A stretch of DNA of 64,000 nucleotides from RHKX01 sp963743875 (lineage in GTDB: Bacteria; Actinomycetota; Thermoleophilia; Solirubrobacterales; 70-9), in contig CAVURM010000005.1 of assembly GCA_963743875.1 (NCBI GenBank), forward strand, positions 434,001 through 498,000, in the 5' to 3' direction. The notes beneath the pieces are model-generated. The model searched no databases and was not told where the DNA came from. It worked only from the letters and a program-made list of their open reading frames with translations. The translations under genes were made by a program, and so were the position numbers. Below are positions 27,063 through 34,383 of this stretch, one piece after another (position 1 is the first letter of the stretch; every line of letters starts with the position of its first letter).

Positions 27063-27153
27063 GGATATGGGCGTGCAGATCGAGGAAGAGGGTGGCGACG
27101 CGGCCTATTGGCCGCGAGCCGCCCGATGACAAAGAGCTGCACAGCCCATATCC
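27063..27153. ncRNA. Structured element, copy A (unrecognised RNA family)
   Basis: Outer stem P1: GGATATGGGC-GTGCAG (27063-27078) pairs with CTGCAC-A-GCCCATATCC (27137-27153), 16 pairs with one bulged A. Inside: ATCGAGGAAGA (27079-27089), then hairpin P2 made of GGGTGGC / GCCGCCC, an internal loop GAC / GA, GCGGCC / GGCCGC and a TATT loop, then GATGACAAAGAG (27125-27136). The purine-rich strand, the GAC/GA internal loop and GATGACnnnGAG recur in copies B and C at 38190-38405, while all stems differ in sequence. Strand of transcription is unknown. Family unrecognised by me; an Rfam covariance search is the decisive test. Confidence 0.65.
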
Positions 27154-27162
27154 GCTCAGGGG

Positions 27163-27196
27163 CGAGGGCCGGTGTGCCGTTCCCACACCGCCCTCG
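27163..27196. terminator. GC-rich stem-loop 3' of msrB
   Basis: CGAGGG-C-CGGTGTG (27163-27176) pairs with CACACCG-CCCTCG (27184-27196), 13 pairs with one bulge and a seven-base loop. It lies 14 bases beyond the msrB stop on the minus strand, so it could end msrB transcription or bound the structured element. There is no clear U-tract in either direction. Confidence 0.4.
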
Positions 27197-27210
27197 TATC
27201 CCTCTCCTAG

Positions 27211-27618
27211 TCAGGAGCTTTTGAGGCCCTCGGAGTCGAGTTCCAGGGCACAAGAGTTGATGCAGAAGCGTTGACCGGTCGGGGCTGGGCCGTCCTCGAA
27301 GACGTGCCCCAGGTGCGAACCGCAACGGGCGCAGAGTACCTCTGTTCGACGCATGAACAGGCTGTTGTCGGGCTTCAGCTCGACGGCGTCGTTTTCGGCG
27401 GGCTCGAAGAAGCTCGGCCAGCCGGTACCCGAGTCGAACTTGGTGCCGGAGCTGAACAGCTCATTGCCGCAGGCGACGCAGCAATAGGTCCCGTCGTCCT
27501 TTGTGTCGACGTACTTGCCGGTGAACGGCCGCTCGGTTCCATGCTCCCGAGTGATCTCGTACTGCTCAGGAGTGAGCTGCTCGCGCCACTCCGCTTCGGT
27601 TTTCTCGATCTTGTCCAT
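27211..27618 (-). CDS. msrB: Peptide-methionine (R)-S-oxide reductase MsrB
   Basis: 135 residues from ATG 27618, which has GGAGAAT eight bases upstream; an ATG six codons earlier lacks a site. Zinc-binding pairs CVACG and CARCG, the SGTKFDSGTGWPSF block, HLGHVFEDGP and RFCINSCAL identify MsrB, with the catalytic Cys in RFCIN. It reduces R-methionine sulfoxide in proteins. A second Cys three residues after the catalytic one (most family members have Ser-Ala there) is unusual. Confidence 0.96.
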   Translation of the reverse strand: MDKIEKTEAEWREQLTPEQYEITREHGTERPFTGKYVDTKDDGTYCCVACGNELFSSGTKFDSGTGWPSFFEPAENDAVELKPDNSLFMRRTEVLCARCGSHLGHVFEDGPAPTGQRFCINSCALELDSEGLKSS

Positions 27619-27677
27619 GCAGAATTCTCCAGCCATGATCGACGCGACCGGACCGACGACGATCCGACCTATCGAGG

Positions 27678-27707
27678 ATACTGCCGCCCGATGCAGTCAG
27701 GCCTCAA
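27678..27707 (-). promoter_or_regulatory. Possible msrB promoter
   Basis: On the minus strand TTGAGG (27702-27707) is followed after 18 bases by CAGTAT (27678-27683), about 60 bases before the msrB ATG. The match to a housekeeping sigma-70-type promoter is moderate, and in GC-rich actinobacterial DNA such matches are weak evidence. The 110-base gap between msrB and the ATP-grasp gene otherwise holds nothing I recognise. Confidence 0.25.
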
Positions 27708-27746
27708 TCACGCACTTGCGGCCGCAAATTCCGCCTTTTACCGTCG

Positions 27747-28589
27747 CTAGGCGGTAGCGGCCAACAGCGCATTCGCCAGCGTCTCGGCGCTGGCGGGGGC
27801 GGTGTCGAGGTACAGCGCCGGCTCGATCAGCTCGATCTCGATGACCACCGGGCCGTCCTCGGCGGCGACGATGTCGACCCTCGCGTAGAGGGGCTCGCTC
27901 GGGGAGACTGCGATCGCGCCCTCGGCGAGCTCGCGCAGGACCGAGCCGAACTCCTCGGTCTGGTGGGTGCCGCCGTACTGCGGCTGGACGCGGAAGTCGC
28001 CGCGGGCGGGAAGCTTGCGCAGCGAGTGGCTGAGCTCGCCACCGAGATGGACGAGGCTGAGCTCGCCCTCGGTCGCCACCGAGGGCAGGTAGGGCTGTGC
28101 CATCGTCGCGACCTCGTAGCGCTCGAGCATCTCCTCGACCAGGTCGGCGGGAACCCGCACCAGGTTGCGGGCGCCGAGGTCGATGACCGGCTTGATCACG
28201 ACCTGCTCCCATCCGAGCTGCGCGATCTCGTCGACGGCCTCCGCCTCGCCGCCGGGCTCGATCCAGACGGTCGGGATCGTCGGTACCCCGGCGGCCTCGA
28301 TCTCCAGCAGGTAGCGCTTGTCGAGGTTCCACTCGACCAACCCGAGCGAGTTGACGAGCGTGGTCTCGCGATCCGCCAACTTCAGCCAATCGCGGAACTC
28401 GCCCTGACGCTCGTAGTAGTCCCAGGTCGAGCTGATCATCGCCAGATCGAATGAGGCCCAGTCGACCTTCGGATCGCTCCAGCCGGGGGTCTCGACCTCA
28501 ACGCCTCTGCGCCTCAAGGCGGGCGCCAGGAAATCGAGATCGTCGTCGCGCTCGATCGGACGCTCGCATGTGACCAGGGCCATTCTCAT
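27747..28589 (-). CDS. ATP-grasp domain protein (RimK/DcsG-like), substrate unknown
   Basis: 280 residues. A pre-ATP-grasp domain (MALVTCERPIERDDDLDFLAPALRRRGVEV, WDYYERQGEFRDWL, NSLGLVEWNLDKRYLLEIEAAGVPTIPT) is followed by an ATP-grasp fold with VVIKPVIDLGARNLVRV and the metal-binding strand VVIEIELIEPALYLD. Proteins of this shape ligate a carboxylate to an amine or thiol using ATP; the closest pattern I recall is the DcsG-like group. It is the last gene of a six-gene minus-strand operon, 11 bases after an alpha/beta hydrolase. Confidence 0.8.
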   Translation of the reverse strand: MRMALVTCERPIERDDDLDFLAPALRRRGVEVETPGWSDPKVDWASFDLAMISSTWDYYERQGEFRDWLKLADRETTLVNSLGLVEWNLDKRYLLEIEAAGVPTIPTVWIEPGGEAEAVDEIAQLGWEQVVIKPVIDLGARNLVRVPADLVEEMLERYEVATMAQPYLPSVATEGELSLVHLGGELSHSLRKLPARGDFRVQPQYGGTHQTEEFGSVLRELAEGAIAVSPSEPLYARVDIVAAEDGPVVIEIELIEPALYLDTAPASAETLANALLAATA

Positions 28590-28600
28590 CGCTGCTGGGC

Positions 28601-29551
28601 TTAGGAGACGACGGCGGCCGAGGCGGCCACGGTGACCTCGGACCTCGGCTTGGCTCGCGCCGCGTTATCGACGATCGAGCGGGTGAAACGCGGCCAGAGC
28701 TCGACCGGAAGATCGTGGCCCATGCCTTCGATCAGCTCGAAGCGAGCCCCGGGGATCGCCCTCGCGACTGTCCTGCCGGCGCTGGCGGGCATCAACCTGT
28801 CGGCCTTGCCGTGGATCACGAGGGACGGGCAGCTGATCGTGTGAAGCTCGGCGCTGCGGTCGCCGGAGGCCATGATCGCCATCAGCTGGCGGGCCGAGCC
28901 GGTCGGGTAGAAGCAGCGGTCGTACATGACCAGAGCGCGTTCACGAAGGCGTTCGAAATCAGGCTCGTAGCCGGGCGAGCCGATCCTGACGAAGATCTTG
29001 GCCACGTGGGCGGCATACGCCTCGCGCTCGACCGGGGGTCGGGCCAGGAGGGTTCCGATGACGCTCGGCCGCGGCATCACGCTCGGCCGGCGCCCACCGG
29101 GGCCGGACATGATCGAGCAGAGTGAGGCGACGCGATCGGAGTGGTGGGCCGCCAGGGTCTGGGCGATCATGCCGCCCATCGAGACGCCGACCAGGTGAGC
29201 GCGGTCGACCTCGAGGTGGTCGAGCAGCCCCTCCGCGTCGGCCGACATCTCGCGCAGCGTGTACTTCGAGGACCCGGTCAGCCCGAAGGCCCCCGCGATC
29301 ACGTTCGGAGGCCCGCCGCCGATCTTCGTGGACAGCCCGATGTCGCGGTTGTCGTAGCGGATGACTCGATAACCGTCCCCGACGAGCATTTCGCAGAAGG
29401 CCTCGTCCCAGCCGAGCATCTGCATTCCCAGACCCATGATCAGCAGGATCGTCGGGTCGGAGGGGTCGCCGAAGCTCTCGTAGGCGATTTCGATCCCGTT
29501 GCCGAGGTCGGCGATCTCGACCCGGTCCCGGGCTGTATCCGCGACGATCAT
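28601..29551 (-). CDS. Alpha/beta hydrolase
   Basis: 316 residues. Classical fold: PTILLIMGLGMQMLGWDEAFCEML oxyanion region, RVIRYDNRDIGLST, nucleophile elbow LVGVSMGGMIAQTLA (Ser in GVSMGG), acid in LVIHGKADRLMP and His in IEGMGHDLPVELW. This pattern matches hydrolases of the DhmA/RdmC-like type annotated as aclacinomycin methylesterase-like. ATG overlaps the SRPBCC gene stop (ATGA). The natural substrate is unknown; neighbours suggest a small organic molecule. Confidence 0.9.
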   Translation of the reverse strand: MIVADTARDRVEIADLGNGIEIAYESFGDPSDPTILLIMGLGMQMLGWDEAFCEMLVGDGYRVIRYDNRDIGLSTKIGGGPPNVIAGAFGLTGSSKYTLREMSADAEGLLDHLEVDRAHLVGVSMGGMIAQTLAAHHSDRVASLCSIMSGPGGRRPSVMPRPSVIGTLLARPPVEREAYAAHVAKIFVRIGSPGYEPDFERLRERALVMYDRCFYPTGSARQLMAIMASGDRSAELHTISCPSLVIHGKADRLMPASAGRTVARAIPGARFELIEGMGHDLPVELWPRFTRSIVDNAARAKPRSEVTVAASAAVVS

Positions 29552-30003
29552 CGTTGACCATTCTCCAGCATGTCCTTGAGGCGAGCGAGCGAGCGTTGCG
29601 CCTCGCGGTCACCGGACATGGCGTTGAACGCCCGCCCGGCGAGCCTGCCGACCTTCCCGGCGGGCAGCTCGAACTCGTTCTCGTAGTCGAATCGGGTCCC
29701 GTCGCCGACCTTCTCCAGGTCGTAGGAGATCCGCGCAGCGGCGCCCGCGGCCGCCTTGCCCTGCCAGCGGGCCCGGCGGGGCGCATTGCACTCGACGACC
29801 TCCCAGTGGACCTTCAGCGGCACTCCCTTCAGGCGCATCTCCTGCCGGAAGCGACTGCCTTTGGTCAGGGCCCCCTCGGGAACGTCTGAGACCGACCTGT
29901 GAATGGTGACCCAATCGCCGAGGCGCTCAGGGTCCATGACCAGCGCCCAGACCTCCTCGATCGGCGCATTGATCTCTATCGACTGCGCAACGACGTCACC
30001 CAT
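29548..30003 (-). CDS. SRPBCC (START-like/polyketide cyclase) family protein
   Basis: 151 residues from ATG 30003. The sequence VVAQSIEINAPIEEVWALVMDPERLGDWVTIHRSV is the usual start of the Bet v1/SRPBCC hydrophobic-pocket fold, and AAGAAARISYDLEKVGDGTRFDYENEFELPAGKVGRLAGRAF the end. Such proteins bind lipids or aromatic ligands. The start overlaps the preceding NmrA-like gene by eight bases; GGCGGCG precedes the ATG. A longer frame reaching 30045 is possible but would overlap more and lacks a site. Confidence 0.88.
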   Translation of the reverse strand: MGDVVAQSIEINAPIEEVWALVMDPERLGDWVTIHRSVSDVPEGALTKGSRFRQEMRLKGVPLKVHWEVVECNAPRRARWQGKAAAGAAARISYDLEKVGDGTRFDYENEFELPAGKVGRLAGRAFNAMSGDREAQRSLARLKDMLENGQR

Positions 30004-30934
30004 CGCCGCCGGCCTCCGCCTCGGCCAGGGCACGCTGGATGGCAACGTTGATGGGCTCGGGGGTGATGTCGAACAGGCGAGCTCCGGTCGGGTCGGAAAC
30101 GCTGGTGTCGTCGTTGAGCCCGAGGCTCAGCTCGGCGGCTACTGCTGGAGACCCGGAGGTGACGCTCGCAGCCCCTGCGGCGACGACACCGGGACTGGCG
30201 ATGCCGCCGGGCATCGGGATGCGTAGCGCGGCGCGGTGACCCGTCTCGCGCGAGAAGCGAGCGATCACGTCGAGATGCTGCATCACGTCGGGGCCGCCGA
30301 TCTGGATCTCACGGCCGGCCGCCTCCGGGATCAGGGGGGCGTCCCGCAGGTAGGAGACGACATCGCGGATCCCGATCGGCTGGGTGTCGGAGTGAAGCCA
30401 GTCCGGCGCCGGGAGCGCGGGGAGCTTGCCGGCGATCGAGCGCAGCAACTCGTAGGACTCGCTTTCGGGCCCGATGATCATCGCGGCGCGGAAGTACGTG
30501 AGGGGAGGGCCGAACTCCCGCAACGCCTCGGCGGTGCGGTGGCGGCTGTCGAGATGGGGTGAGCCGCCCTCGTCGGGGCCGAGGCCGCCGAGGTAGACGA
30601 GTCTCTCGACTCCGGCGTCGGAGGCCGCCGCCGCGAACCGCGCCGCCGCCGCCTCCTCGCGCGCCGCGTAGTCGGAGCCGCTGCCGAGCATGTGGACGAG
30701 GAAGTAGGCCACGTCGACGCCCTCCATCGCGGTGCTCAGGTCGGGGCTCGAATCGAGGTCGGCCTCGACCAACTCGATGCCGGGCCCGAGCACACGGCGG
30801 GCCCGGTCCTGGTCGCGGACGAGCCCGCGGACGTGAACTCCGTCTTCGAGGAGCGACCGCACGAGCCTGCGACCGACGACTCCGGTCGCCCCCGCGACCA
30901 GGTAGGTCGGAGCGTCGCCGTTCGTCGAGTTCAC
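29996..30934 (-). CDS. NmrA/YbjT-like NAD(P)-binding epimerase-type protein
   Basis: 312 residues. A Rossmann start YLVAGATGVVGRRLVRSLLEDGVHVRGLVRDQDRARRVL, then DVAYFLVHMLGSGSDYAARE, YLGGLGPDEGG and TYFRAAMIIGPESESYELLR mark an atypical SDR of the NAD(P)H-binding (DUF2867-less YbjT) group. GTG start at 30934 overlaps the upstream gene's stop (GTGA). It probably reduces or senses a small molecule, or acts as a redox sensor; the family is mostly uncharacterised. Confidence 0.85.
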   Translation of the reverse strand: MNSTNGDAPTYLVAGATGVVGRRLVRSLLEDGVHVRGLVRDQDRARRVLGPGIELVEADLDSSPDLSTAMEGVDVAYFLVHMLGSGSDYAAREEAAAARFAAAASDAGVERLVYLGGLGPDEGGSPHLDSRHRTAEALREFGPPLTYFRAAMIIGPESESYELLRSIAGKLPALPAPDWLHSDTQPIGIRDVVSYLRDAPLIPEAAGREIQIGGPDVMQHLDVIARFSRETGHRAALRIPMPGGIASPGVVAAGAASVTSGSPAVAAELSLGLNDDTSVSDPTGARLFDITPEPINVAIQRALAEAEAGGDG

Positions 30935-31596
30935 GACCTCGCCGCCCCCTGGGCAGCCGGTTGCCCGTGATCGCTCGGCATGGACGTTCGATCGACCACC
31001 GGGAAGTCGAGGCGGGGCAGGTATCGGAGATAGCCATTGCAGACGAAGACGTGAATCCGGAGCTGAGTCTGGGCATAGAACCAGGCGCCGAACCGGGCGA
31101 TCCGTCCCCGGCCGCGCAGGCCCGGGTAGAAGTTCTCGACCTCGACCTTGGCGATCAGACGGACCCTGTCGAGGCTCGCGTCGACCCCGTCACGGTCACA
31201 TCGGGTGACCGATACGCGCAGTGCACCTCTCCCGCGGCCTTCGACCGCCACCAACAGGCCGCGATCGATCGGCCAGGTGACCCGGCCGGCGCCCTCGGAG
31301 GTCTCATAGATCGGGGCGCCGAAGCGAAGCAGCGGGATCCTCCCGAAGGCGGTGACCGTCCGGGATGCGGCCGCGTATTGAACGCGGATGATCCCGAGCG
31401 AGATCCGCCGCAGGAACGCCCAATAACCGCGAGCGATCAGCTCGAGGTTGTCCGCCGTCCAGATTCCCTCCAGCAGGCTCCGATCAACCGTGATCTCCGC
31501 CTCCTGAACTGAGCCGACGGCGCCGCTGGCGCGAACGCGAACCTGCTCCTCCGGTTTGAGGATCGAGACCTCGGGCTGGGTGGTCACCTTGCTCAT
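30931..31596 (-). CDS. Conserved-looking hypothetical protein (221 aa)
   Basis: ATG at 31596 overlaps the DsbA-like stop (ATGA). The product is soluble, with the segments VDRSLLEGIWTADNLELIARGYWAFLRRISLGIIRVQY, GRVTWPIDRGLLVA and VRLIAKVEVENFYPGLRGRGRIARFGAWFYAQTQLRIHVFVCNGYLRYLPRLDF. I do not recognise the family. The mix of beta-strand patterns and aromatic residues suggests a lipocalin- or START-like ligand pocket, but this is a guess. Tight overlaps on both sides indicate it works with its neighbours. Confidence 0.7.
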   Translation of the reverse strand: MSKVTTQPEVSILKPEEQVRVRASGAVGSVQEAEITVDRSLLEGIWTADNLELIARGYWAFLRRISLGIIRVQYAAASRTVTAFGRIPLLRFGAPIYETSEGAGRVTWPIDRGLLVAVEGRGRGALRVSVTRCDRDGVDASLDRVRLIAKVEVENFYPGLRGRGRIARFGAWFYAQTQLRIHVFVCNGYLRYLPRLDFPVVDRTSMPSDHGQPAAQGAARS

Positions 31597-32453
31597 CCGG
31601 CCTCGTTGCGGTGCCAGAAACCGTCGGCGCCGACGTAGTCCTGGGATGCGATCCGGCCGAGCTCCTCGCGGGCGATATCGAACGGGATGTCGCAGACTGT
31701 CGCGACCTCTTGCGTGGAAAGGGGGAACGCTCGCCAGTCGAGGACCTGCTCGGCGGAGCTGGCCGGCTCGCGCCGGTCGAGGCCGGGAACGAGGTTGGCG
31801 AGGATCGCGTCGTAGACGGCGAAGGGCTGGAAACCGGGAACCGAGATCGTGATCCTGTCCGAGAGGCGGGTGATCTCGTAGCTGGGGCACGTGTATCGAC
31901 GCCCGCCCGACCAGTTCGCGAGCTTGTGATCGAGCACCTTGGCGGCGGGCATCGGGCGGCGAGCCAGCGCGGCGTCCTCGTTCAGCTTGCGCTCGACCTC
32001 GGGATCGGCCATCCATTCGTCCAGCTCGCCCTCGATTCCGGCGTCGGCAGCGGCGGCGCGGATGGTCGCGGGATCGTCGAGCATCTGACCGCTGAAGTTG
32101 CGGATTCGCAGGCTCCGCAGGGCCCGACGCACGGTTCGGCGATCGGAGTGGACGCCCGCGGCAACGACGAGCCGGCATGCCTCCCGGGTCGCCGGCACGT
32201 ACGGCTTTGGCCGGCTGTCGATGGGCATCAGATGCTCGGCGGCGATTTTCTTGACGCTTTCGCTCAGGGACTCGGCTGTCATGCCCCGGTCCGCCTGATC
32301 CTCTCGCGTGTTCGCGAGGACCACCATTCGCGGCTCCCACTCGATCCGCCCCTCGTAGAGCCAATCGATCCGATGCCTGAACGGCTCGGCGCTGTAGGCC
32401 CATGGGCACATGGGGTCGGTGAACTCGGTGATGCGGACGCAGATCTCGCTCAT
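31593..32453 (-). CDS. DsbA family oxidoreductase, FrnE-like
   Basis: 286 residues from ATG 32453. RITEFTDPMCPWAYSAEPFRHRIDWLY is the thioredoxin-fold start of FrnE/2-hydroxychromene-carboxylate isomerase-like proteins. The active site is C-P-W-A, so the second Cys of CxxC is missing and the protein is not a standard disulfide oxidase. The cis-Pro region ISVPGFQPFAVYDAIL and a C-terminal helical lid follow. No signal peptide, so cytosolic. It heads the six-gene operon reaching to 27747; a hairpin at 32544-32571 separates it from the NlpC gene. Confidence 0.85.
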   Translation of the reverse strand: MSEICVRITEFTDPMCPWAYSAEPFRHRIDWLYEGRIEWEPRMVVLANTREDQADRGMTAESLSESVKKIAAEHLMPIDSRPKPYVPATREACRLVVAAGVHSDRRTVRRALRSLRIRNFSGQMLDDPATIRAAAADAGIEGELDEWMADPEVERKLNEDAALARRPMPAAKVLDHKLANWSGGRRYTCPSYEITRLSDRITISVPGFQPFAVYDAILANLVPGLDRREPASSAEQVLDWRAFPLSTQEVATVCDIPFDIAREELGRIASQDYVGADGFWHRNEAG

Positions 32454-32543
32454 GGGGACGTGGAAGTCTGACGACTGGAGGACTTCGGGGAGCGGACACT
32501 CCCCATACAGCCGGACCCCCTTCGGGGAGCCCATCCGAAAGCA

Positions 32544-32571
32544 CGAAGGGCCGCTCGGAGGCGACCCTTCG
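32544..32571 (-). terminator. Hairpin after the NlpC/P60 gene
   Basis: On the minus strand CGAAGGG and CCCTTCG form a seven-pair stem with a 14-base loop, 33 bases after the NlpC/P60 stop, followed by TGCTTT. It lies in the 150-base gap before the DsbA-like gene and is a plausible intrinsic terminator, although the T-run is short. Confidence 0.5.
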
Positions 32572-32604
32572 TTCAACTTCTTGCGCTCCGCGAGCGCCGT
32601 GCCG

Positions 32605-33144
32605 CTAGAGCCCCTGGGGGTGGCGAACCTTGAACTTGCCGGATGTCGACTGCATGCTGGTGCTCCAGCTCGGACCGTCGCCGCCGGTGTTGGAGGTATC
32701 GAAGCGCAATCCCGCGACCGTCATGTAGGCGTGGCCGGGGTTGCCGTAGACGCTGATCCACGAGCCCTTGCCCTTGTCGCCGTACCTGGACAGGCCGGTC
32801 GAATCGAGGGGGACGTCGAGCAGCTTGCCGCCGTGGAGGGCGTAGCTGACGGCTCCGGAGCAGTCGTAGCCCTTGTCGTTCCAGTTGCCGTGGCCGCCGC
32901 CCCACTTGTAGGGCTTGTTGCGGATCTTGTTGGCCGCGGCGATCACCTTCTGGACCTTGGCCGGCGCGTCGGCGGGGGCGATGGCCCTGCCGTTGACCAA
33001 CTTCGCCTTCGAACCCGAGACGGTCGGCTCAGAGCCGCCGGGCGTGAGGCCGCCGCCCGCCTGGGCGGTTGCGGTCGGGATCAGGGCGAGCGCCGCGATC
33101 ACGGCTAGACCGGCTATTCGCGGAAATCGAATGTCTTTCGGCAC
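32605..33144 (-). CDS. Secreted NlpC/P60-like peptidoglycan hydrolase
   Basis: 179 residues. A signal peptide (IAGLAVIAALALIPTATAQA) leads to a papain-like NlpC/P60 domain: YKWGGGHGNWNDKGYDCSGAVSYALH with catalytic Cys95, and GNPGHAYMTVAGLRFDTS with the catalytic His. Such enzymes cut peptide crosslinks in the cell wall. GTG start at 33144 with AAGGAG six bases upstream. A c-di-AMP riboswitch fills the leader, and CGTAGG at its end can pair with CCTACG just before the GTG, closing a loop that contains the ribosome-binding site. Control of wall hydrolysis by c-di-AMP is established for this gene family in actinobacteria. Confidence 0.93.
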   Translation of the reverse strand: MPKDIRFPRIAGLAVIAALALIPTATAQAGGGLTPGGSEPTVSGSKAKLVNGRAIAPADAPAKVQKVIAAANKIRNKPYKWGGGHGNWNDKGYDCSGAVSYALHGGKLLDVPLDSTGLSRYGDKGKGSWISVYGNPGHAYMTVAGLRFDTSNTGGDGPSWSTSMQSTSGKFKVRHPQGL

Positions 33145-33161
33145 GTAGGACTCCTTCTTCG

Positions 33162-33270
33162 GCCTACGGGGTTAGCTGACGGGCTAGCGCTAAAGGAGAT
33201 TGCGCTTCCAACTCTTGGATTCGCCCCAACTCATGGTTCCCCCGCTCTCACTCTTCAATGAGCGAGACTC
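33162..33270 (-). promoter_or_regulatory. c-di-AMP riboswitch (ydaO/yuaA type)
   Basis: Read on the minus strand, the leader contains the family's conserved blocks in order: GGGGGAACCA (33234-33243), TTGGGGCGAATCC (about 33217-33229), and CCCGTCAGCTAAC followed by CCCGTAGGC (33162-33183). These match the ydaO/yuaA aptamer, which binds cyclic di-AMP and is usually an off-switch. The downstream gene is an NlpC/P60 hydrolase, a classic target. The alternative hairpin CGTAGG...CCTACG around AAGGAG would sequester translation initiation. Confidence 0.93.
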
Positions 33271-33281
33271 GGCATTACCAA

Positions 33282-33348
33282 TTGCAAGGTTCGCGCAAGA
33301 TACACGAAGCCCTCCCTGAATGAGGTCTTGCTCACAATTACCTTGCAA
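33282..33348. repeat. Inverted repeat upstream of riboswitch and ctaA
   Basis: TTGCAAGGT (33282-33290) and ACCTTGCAA (33340-33348) are exact inverted copies 49 bases apart, each flanked by an A/T-rich motif (ATTACCAATTGCAAGGT and CAATTACCTTGCAAG). The region is less GC-rich than its surroundings and lies between the divergent riboswitch transcript and ctaA. It is a candidate paired operator or looping site; no regulator can be named. Confidence 0.4.
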
Positions 33349-33425
33349 GTTCCTGTCCGGGGGCCGGGCCGCTCTGGCACCCGCCGGCCGGGCGCGCCGG
33401 CTCGGTACCGTGGCGACCCCGCGCC

Positions 33426-34379
33426 ATGAGCCGACTGCATCGAATCACCAGCTTCACGATCTCCCGGGAGGCGTACTTCATCGTCGCCGCGGTCGCCCTC
33501 GCGTCGCTGGCACTGATCGTCCTCACGGGTGCCGCGGTGCGGCTCACCGCCTCCGGCCTCGGCTGTCCCGATTGGCCCAAGTGCTATGGCGGCACCGTCC
33601 CGCCCGCCGACATCAACGCGGTGATCGAATACGGCAACCGGGTGCTGACTGGGTTCGTCGGCATCGCCGTGATTGCGGCCAGCGTCCTCGCCTTTCGCCG
33701 CCGCCCCTACCGCTGGCACCTGGCCCTGTTCGGCGGTTTGTTGCCGATCGGCGTGATCTGCCAGGCCGCGCTCGGAGCGCTCGTCGTCAAGTATCACCTG
33801 GCGCCGGGCCTGGTGATGCTCCATTTCATCCTCTCGATGCTCCTCCTCGATGCCGCGTTCGCGCTGATGTGGTGTTCGCGTTACGAGCCTGACGAGCGAG
33901 CGCGCTCCAGCGACCGCCTCGGGGTCTGGGCCGTCCGGGGCCTGATCCCGCTGGGCCAGCTGACGATCCTCGCCGGCACCATCAGCACGGCGTCGGGCCC
34001 GCATCCGGGCGACCACGAGGGCGAGCTCGTGCAGCGCTTTGACTTCAGGGGCGCAGACACACTCCAATGGGTGGTGGAGCGCCACTCCATCATGGCGGCC
34101 GTCTTCGGCATCTCGGCGATCGCGGTCTGGTTCCTGCTTGCTCGCGACGGGGGCGACAAGCGCGCCATCCGCCCGCTCACCGTGATGATCGCCCTGATCG
34201 CGACGCAGGCGGCGATCGGCGGGATCCAGTGGGCGCTCGAGCTGCCGGCGTTCCTCGTCTGGGTCCACATCGCGGTCGCCACCGCGACCTGGCTCGCGGT
34301 CCTCTGGACCGTGGCTGTCGCTGGTCGGCTGGAGCCGAAGCCGAAGCCGGTTGCGGCCGCGGGCCCCGCATATACCTAG
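33426..34379 (+). CDS. ctaA: COX15/CtaA family heme A synthase
   Basis: 317 residues, about eight membrane helices in two four-helix halves. LTGAAVRLTASGLGCPDWPKCYGG is the CtaA signature with its paired cysteines and conserved Glu/Asn-rich loop (NAVIEYGNRVLTGFVGI). The heme-ligand His residues in WHLALFGG, MLHFILSM, ERHSIMA and WVHIAVATATW are in the expected helices. It oxidises heme O to heme A for an aa3-type cytochrome oxidase in the cytoplasmic membrane. ATG 33426; no obvious partner ctaB is next to it. Confidence 0.95.
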   Translation: MSRLHRITSFTISREAYFIVAAVALASLALIVLTGAAVRLTASGLGCPDWPKCYGGTVPPADINAVIEYGNRVLTGFVGIAVIAASVLAFRRRPYRWHLALFGGLLPIGVICQAALGALVVKYHLAPGLVMLHFILSMLLLDAAFALMWCSRYEPDERARSSDRLGVWAVRGLIPLGQLTILAGTISTASGPHPGDHEGELVQRFDFRGADTLQWVVERHSIMAAVFGISAIAVWFLLARDGGDKRAIRPLTVMIALIATQAAIGGIQWALELPAFLVWVHIAVATATWLAVLWTVAVAGRLEPKPKPVAAAGPAYT

Positions 34380-34383
34380 GGGA

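Larger units (their letters stand above)
26777..27210. other. 434-base intergenic region between convergent serS and msrB, with strong predicted RNA structure
   Basis: I see no gene in this stretch. It contains three strong inverted repeats: 26935-26981 (10-base arms TCGGTCGTGT / ACACGACCGA with an inner CCCC-TGA-GGGG), 27063-27153 (structured element A, listed separately) and 27163-27196 (CGAGGG-C-CGGTGTG / CACACCG-CCCTCG). A smaller CAGGCG...CGCCTG pairing lies near 27000-27035. I looked for tmRNA, RNase P RNA, SRP RNA and 6S RNA conserved cores and found none. The first 150 bases after serS hold nothing I recognise. Confidence 0.6.

Noticed and set aside
26777..27210. tmRNA, RNase P RNA, SRP RNA or 6S RNA as the identity of the structured region
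   Set aside because: None of their conserved core sequences could be found on either strand.
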